Of a stretch of DNA of 64,000 nt, positions 61,072 through 64,000 are shown in pieces. The translations under genes were made by a program, and so were the position numbers. Source of the stretch: Mesorhizobium neociceri (GTDB lineage: Bacteria > Pseudomonadota > Alphaproteobacteria > Rhizobiales > Rhizobiaceae). Below the pieces are notes generated by a model that worked only from the letters and a program-made list of their open reading frames with translations, made no database searches and was not told the DNA's origin. Within the stretch, counting starts at the first letter, position 1. Each line of letters starts with the position of its first letter. The stretch is taken from assembly GCF_013520985.1 (NCBI RefSeq), contig NZ_JACDTY010000020.1, positions 1 through 64,000 of the forward strand. Direction: 5' to 3'.

Positions 61072-63705
61072 TCAGCTCGCCGCCAGCCATTTGCGTGACT
61101 GGGCGAATGTCTTGAAGGCTTTTGCGTCCATCGGGTAGCCGAAAAGGAAGCCTTGCAGGATATCGCAGCCCAGCTCTTTCAGGATCTGCGCGTGCTCCAT
61201 CGTCTCAACGCCCTCGGCGATCACTTCGATACCAAGCGACTTGCCGATGTCGATGATGGACGACACCAGCTGCCGCTGCGCGGTTGAGCTGGTGATGGGT
61301 GTGACCAGCTGGCGATCGATCTTGAGGCGACGCGGCCGCAACTTCAAGAGCGAGACGATCGAGGCATGCCCGGTGCCGAAATCGTCGATCTCGATGTCGA
61401 TGCCGAGCTCCTTGATGTGTTCGATGTTCCAGCTGACCAGTTCGTCGTTTTCGTCGAGGAAAATCGACTCCACCAGTTCGAACGACACGGTTCCTTGCCT
61501 GATGGGAAGCTTGCGCAAACCCTTGATCAGGTCCCTGTCTTCCAGGCGCCTGGCGGAAACGTTGACCGACACGCGCGGGATGTTGAGGTGGCTGTGCGAC
61601 CAACGCTCGAAATTATCAAGCGCCTGCTCCAGGACAGTGCGGTCGATAAGCGCCACGACATTGAGTTCTTCAGCCACCTTGATGTAGGCGTCGGGGGTCA
61701 GCATGCCGCGTTGTGGATGATCCCAACGCGACAGCGCCTCGACGCCGACGATCTCCAGCGTCTTGGCGTCGAACTGCGGCTGGTAGTAGACGACGAACTC
61801 GTTCCGCTCGAGACCGCCCAGAATTTCGTCGGCGGTTTGCTTGGTCCGCACGATCTCGCTCTGCAGCTCTTCGTTGAAAAACTCGTAACGGTTGCGGCCA
61901 CGGCCTTTCGCCCGATACAGCGCGAGATCGGCATTGACGAGCAGCTGCTTGGCATCGACGCCGCTGTTGGCCGCAATGCCGATGCTTACGCCGAACCGGC
62001 ACTGGTGACCCAGATAGTCGATCGGCTGGCGCATCGCATCGATGATGTGGTCGGCAAGCGCGGCAAGCTCCTTGTCGTCGCGTTCATGGCTCAGCACGAA
62101 AAACTCGTCGCCGCCGATGCGCGCAACGAAATCGGCCGGACCGACGCTGGCCTTGATGACTTTCGAAGCATGCACCAGCAGTGCATCGCCCGCCGCATGG
62201 CCGAGCGTGTCGTTGATCTGCTTGAAGCGGTCAAGGTCGAGATGCAGCAATGCTGCGCGGCCCTCGGCTTCGCGGTTTTCGGCTAGCATCTCGTCCAGAT
62301 ACCGACGGTTGGGCAGACCGGTCAGCGAATCGTGCAGCGCGACATGCTCGATGCGGGCCTTGGCCATGTTCAGTTCGGCATTTTTCGATTCTGAAAGGCG
62401 ACGTTCGCGCACGAGATTCTCGTTGAGCAGCACGTCCCAGGTCACGTCCCATTCAGCGCCGATCATTTTTGATCCGCCGTTGATGTCCTGGAAGAAACTG
62501 GCGCGTGTGCGGACATGGCGAATGGTGCCATCTGGGCGCAGGAGCCGATACTGCGAAGAGTAGGGGCCCTGTGTCGCGGCAGCCGAATCGAAGTCCGCTT
62601 TCGCCCGCTCGAAGTCTTCAGGGTGGATCGACAGCGCCCAGTCGTTGTAGCCGCGGGTCTTTCCGTCGGCGGGTTTGCCATAGATTTCGTTGATGCGGTC
62701 GTCCCATACGAGCTCGTTGCTGACGATGTCGTGCTCCCACACGCCTATCCCTGAGGCTTCCAATGCCAGCTCCAGCCGCCGGGACAGGCGCCTCAACTCG
62801 GCGTCATTTTTCTGTCGCTCACCGAAAAGACGTCCTGCCACGAGGATCGGCAGCACCACCAGCGCGCCGGCGAGCGCCATGAGCGTCCGCAGCAGCCACT
62901 CATTTTTCGGACCGGTCGGCCAGCCGCCCTTCGGTATGGCCGAAATTTGCCAGGAGCCTGAAGGCAGTTGCACCTCTGCCGTCACTGGATTGCTGGCCAC
63001 GACATTGTCGCCGCCGAAGAACAGTTCGCCACCGCCCCCAAGCGCATCCTTGCCGATGAGCGCGACATCGATGTCGAGCTCAGGGTCGGTCAGTCCGCTC
63101 GCGCTGTAGAGCCGATCGATATCGATCACGGCCGAGACAATCCCCCAAAACCGGTCGCCGCCACCCGCCGTCGGCACGAAGACGGGGATGCGGCCGATGA
63201 AACCTCGCCCGCCTTGTGCCAATTTGACCGGCCCGGCGAGCACCAGCGCGCGCTGGTCACGAGCGCGAAGCGCAGCCATGCGTTGCGCCTCGGTCTTGCG
63301 GTAGTCCAGACCGATGGCTTTCTCATTGCCTTCCAGCGGGTATATCAGCGTGATGACGAGATCGGGCGCGCCGGCGATATCGCGCAGTTGCGATTTTTGC
63401 TCGAACAAATTACGGGCGAGCGCCGCAAATCTCTGCTGGCCCATATAGGGCTCGGTAACGACCGCTGAAACGAGACCCTGAACCAGCTGGAGATTGCCGG
63501 TTATGTTGCCTTCGAGCTTGGCACGTATGATGTTGACCTTGGCCAGGACGTCAGCGCGCGCGAGCTGATCGGAGACCTCTCTGTTCCTCTGGTCGGCAAC
63601 CAGGGCACAGACGAGAAGCACAACAAAGGCAATCGCCGCCGGCAAGTTGGCGGAAGAAAAAATGGCCCGTTTCAACCGGCCGGGATTGAACCTCGCTCCT
63701 GCCAA
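61072..63705 (-). CDS. CHASE-PAS-GGDEF-EAL cyclic-di-GMP protein
   Basis: An 877-aa membrane signalling protein. A first span (ANLPAAIAFVVLLVCALVA) precedes a CHASE-type periplasmic sensor (LVQGLVSAVVTEPYMGQQRFAALARNLF ... VSAVIDIDRLYSASGL), then a second span (WLLRTLMALAGALVVLPILVAGRLF), a PAS domain (SGIGVWEHDIVSNELVWDDRINEIYG), a GGDEF domain with intact RIGGDEFFVL and an EAL domain with VGVEALSRW and the LLKLRPRRLKID/IDDFGTG active residues. It could both make and break c-di-GMP. It stands alone. Confidence 0.93.
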   Translation of the reverse strand: MAGARFNPGRLKRAIFSSANLPAAIAFVVLLVCALVADQRNREVSDQLARADVLAKVNIIRAKLEGNITGNLQLVQGLVSAVVTEPYMGQQRFAALARNLFEQKSQLRDIAGAPDLVITLIYPLEGNEKAIGLDYRKTEAQRMAALRARDQRALVLAGPVKLAQGGRGFIGRIPVFVPTAGGGDRFWGIVSAVIDIDRLYSASGLTDPELDIDVALIGKDALGGGGELFFGGDNVVASNPVTAEVQLPSGSWQISAIPKGGWPTGPKNEWLLRTLMALAGALVVLPILVAGRLFGERQKNDAELRRLSRRLELALEASGIGVWEHDIVSNELVWDDRINEIYGKPADGKTRGYNDWALSIHPEDFERAKADFDSAAATQGPYSSQYRLLRPDGTIRHVRTRASFFQDINGGSKMIGAEWDVTWDVLLNENLVRERRLSESKNAELNMAKARIEHVALHDSLTGLPNRRYLDEMLAENREAEGRAALLHLDLDRFKQINDTLGHAAGDALLVHASKVIKASVGPADFVARIGGDEFFVLSHERDDKELAALADHIIDAMRQPIDYLGHQCRFGVSIGIAANSGVDAKQLLVNADLALYRAKGRGRNRYEFFNEELQSEIVRTKQTADEILGGLERNEFVVYYQPQFDAKTLEIVGVEALSRWDHPQRGMLTPDAYIKVAEELNVVALIDRTVLEQALDNFERWSHSHLNIPRVSVNVSARRLEDRDLIKGLRKLPIRQGTVSFELVESIFLDENDELVSWNIEHIKELGIDIEIDDFGTGHASIVSLLKLRPRRLKIDRQLVTPITSSTAQRQLVSSIIDIGKSLGIEVIAEGVETMEHAQILKELGCDILQGFLFGYPMDAKAFKTFAQSRKWLAAS

Positions 63706-64000
63706 TTCGATTTGGGTACCTTTCCAGTAGTCCGTTCGCCGACCATAGTAGCTAAAGTTTAAATTTGAACTTCAAGACGGTCCTGAGACTATACGTCGAG
63801 ATCTTGGTTGTCAGCATAGGGGGCGAAAGCTGAGTGCCATGCGACGAAAACAAAGGTCCAGAGCGGTTTCCTGAACAATGAATTGCGCAAGCAGCATCGG
63901 GCGGCCGCTCGCAACTTTCACATCTGAAGTCGCAAAAAGCCGCCTGATCTTGCTGCGCAGGGCCCGTCCGGGAGCTTATTTTCCCGCCATCTGATCGGCC
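63706..64000. other. Intergenic region at window end
   Basis: About 295 bp. The left part is AT-rich and probably carries the promoter of the GGDEF-EAL gene. A fragment of the AGAGCGGTTTCC...AATTGCG repeat lies at 63861-63888. No gene is visible before the window ends. Confidence 0.5.

Overview
This window is high-GC chromosomal DNA from a member of the Rhizobiales, most likely Mesorhizobium or a close relative. The sequence shows paired palindromic intergenic mosaic (RIME-type) repeats, solute-binding-protein ABC transporters in quantity, a rhizobial-style winged-helix/TPR regulator and thuA/thuB-like genes. Genus assignment is inference. No rRNA, replication genes or CRISPR array are visible.

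Layout. 0.1-1.8 kb: a flavin oxidoreductase and a small complex I accessory subunit. 1.9-5.0 kb: an accessory pocket from an intact tRNA-Arg to a tRNA-Cys, with an arsR-type regulator, a berberine-bridge-type FAD oxidase, a duplicated arsR 3' end and a collapsed tRNA-Arg copy. 5.1-6.0 kb: two small dimeric alpha/beta-barrel proteins. 6.0-10.0 kb: a polyamine-type ABC transporter, followed by a divergent LysR / M20 amidohydrolase / dimethylargininase-like set. 13.6-13.9 kb: a free-standing promoter, 29-aa lasso-leader-like peptide and terminator. 13.9-21.5 kb: a GntR regulator, an Opp/Dpp-type ABC operon with fused ATPases, and an N-acetylneuraminate-lyase-like aldolase. 21.5-24.1 kb: a cytochrome c'-like gene behind a copper-type MerR operator, and a DUF2778 L,D-transpeptidase-like protein.

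24.2-30.4 kb: thuA/thuB-like genes, a Gfa-family protein, and a tight three-gene operon of N-formylglutamate amidohydrolase, QEGLA-motif (DUF1704) metallopeptidase and glutathione-synthase-like ATP-grasp ligase. 31.4-35.0 kb: a periplasmic binding protein paired with a transmembrane adenylate cyclase. 35.4-41.2 kb: an Lrp regulator, lysine/saccharopine-type dehydrogenase, polar amino-acid ABC transporter and beta-keto acid cleavage enzyme. 41.5-51.0 kb: a 17-TPR protein, then a MarR-controlled hydroxycinnamate module (hydratase/lyase and CoA ligase) facing a three-subunit molybdenum aldehyde oxidoreductase with its cytochrome c. 51.1-53.5 kb: OsmC, an AhpD-like protein, a 2OG-Fe(II) oxygenase and an EthD-like protein.

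53.7-57.8 kb: an ABC-F ATPase whose last 382 bp are repeated 2.5 kb downstream. Between the copies is an AT-rich two-gene island: a CHAT (caspase-like) protease-domain protein and an overlapping small membrane protein. This is the best candidate for an undescribed, defence-like system. 58-64 kb: an IS481 element with a 6-bp target duplication, a winged-helix/TPR regulator with an overlapping small gene, and a CHASE-PAS-GGDEF-EAL protein.

The window contains two cases of one pattern: accessory cargo directly downstream of a host gene, with a second, slightly diverged copy of that gene's 3' end on the far side (arsR/FAD oxidase and ABC-F/CHAT).
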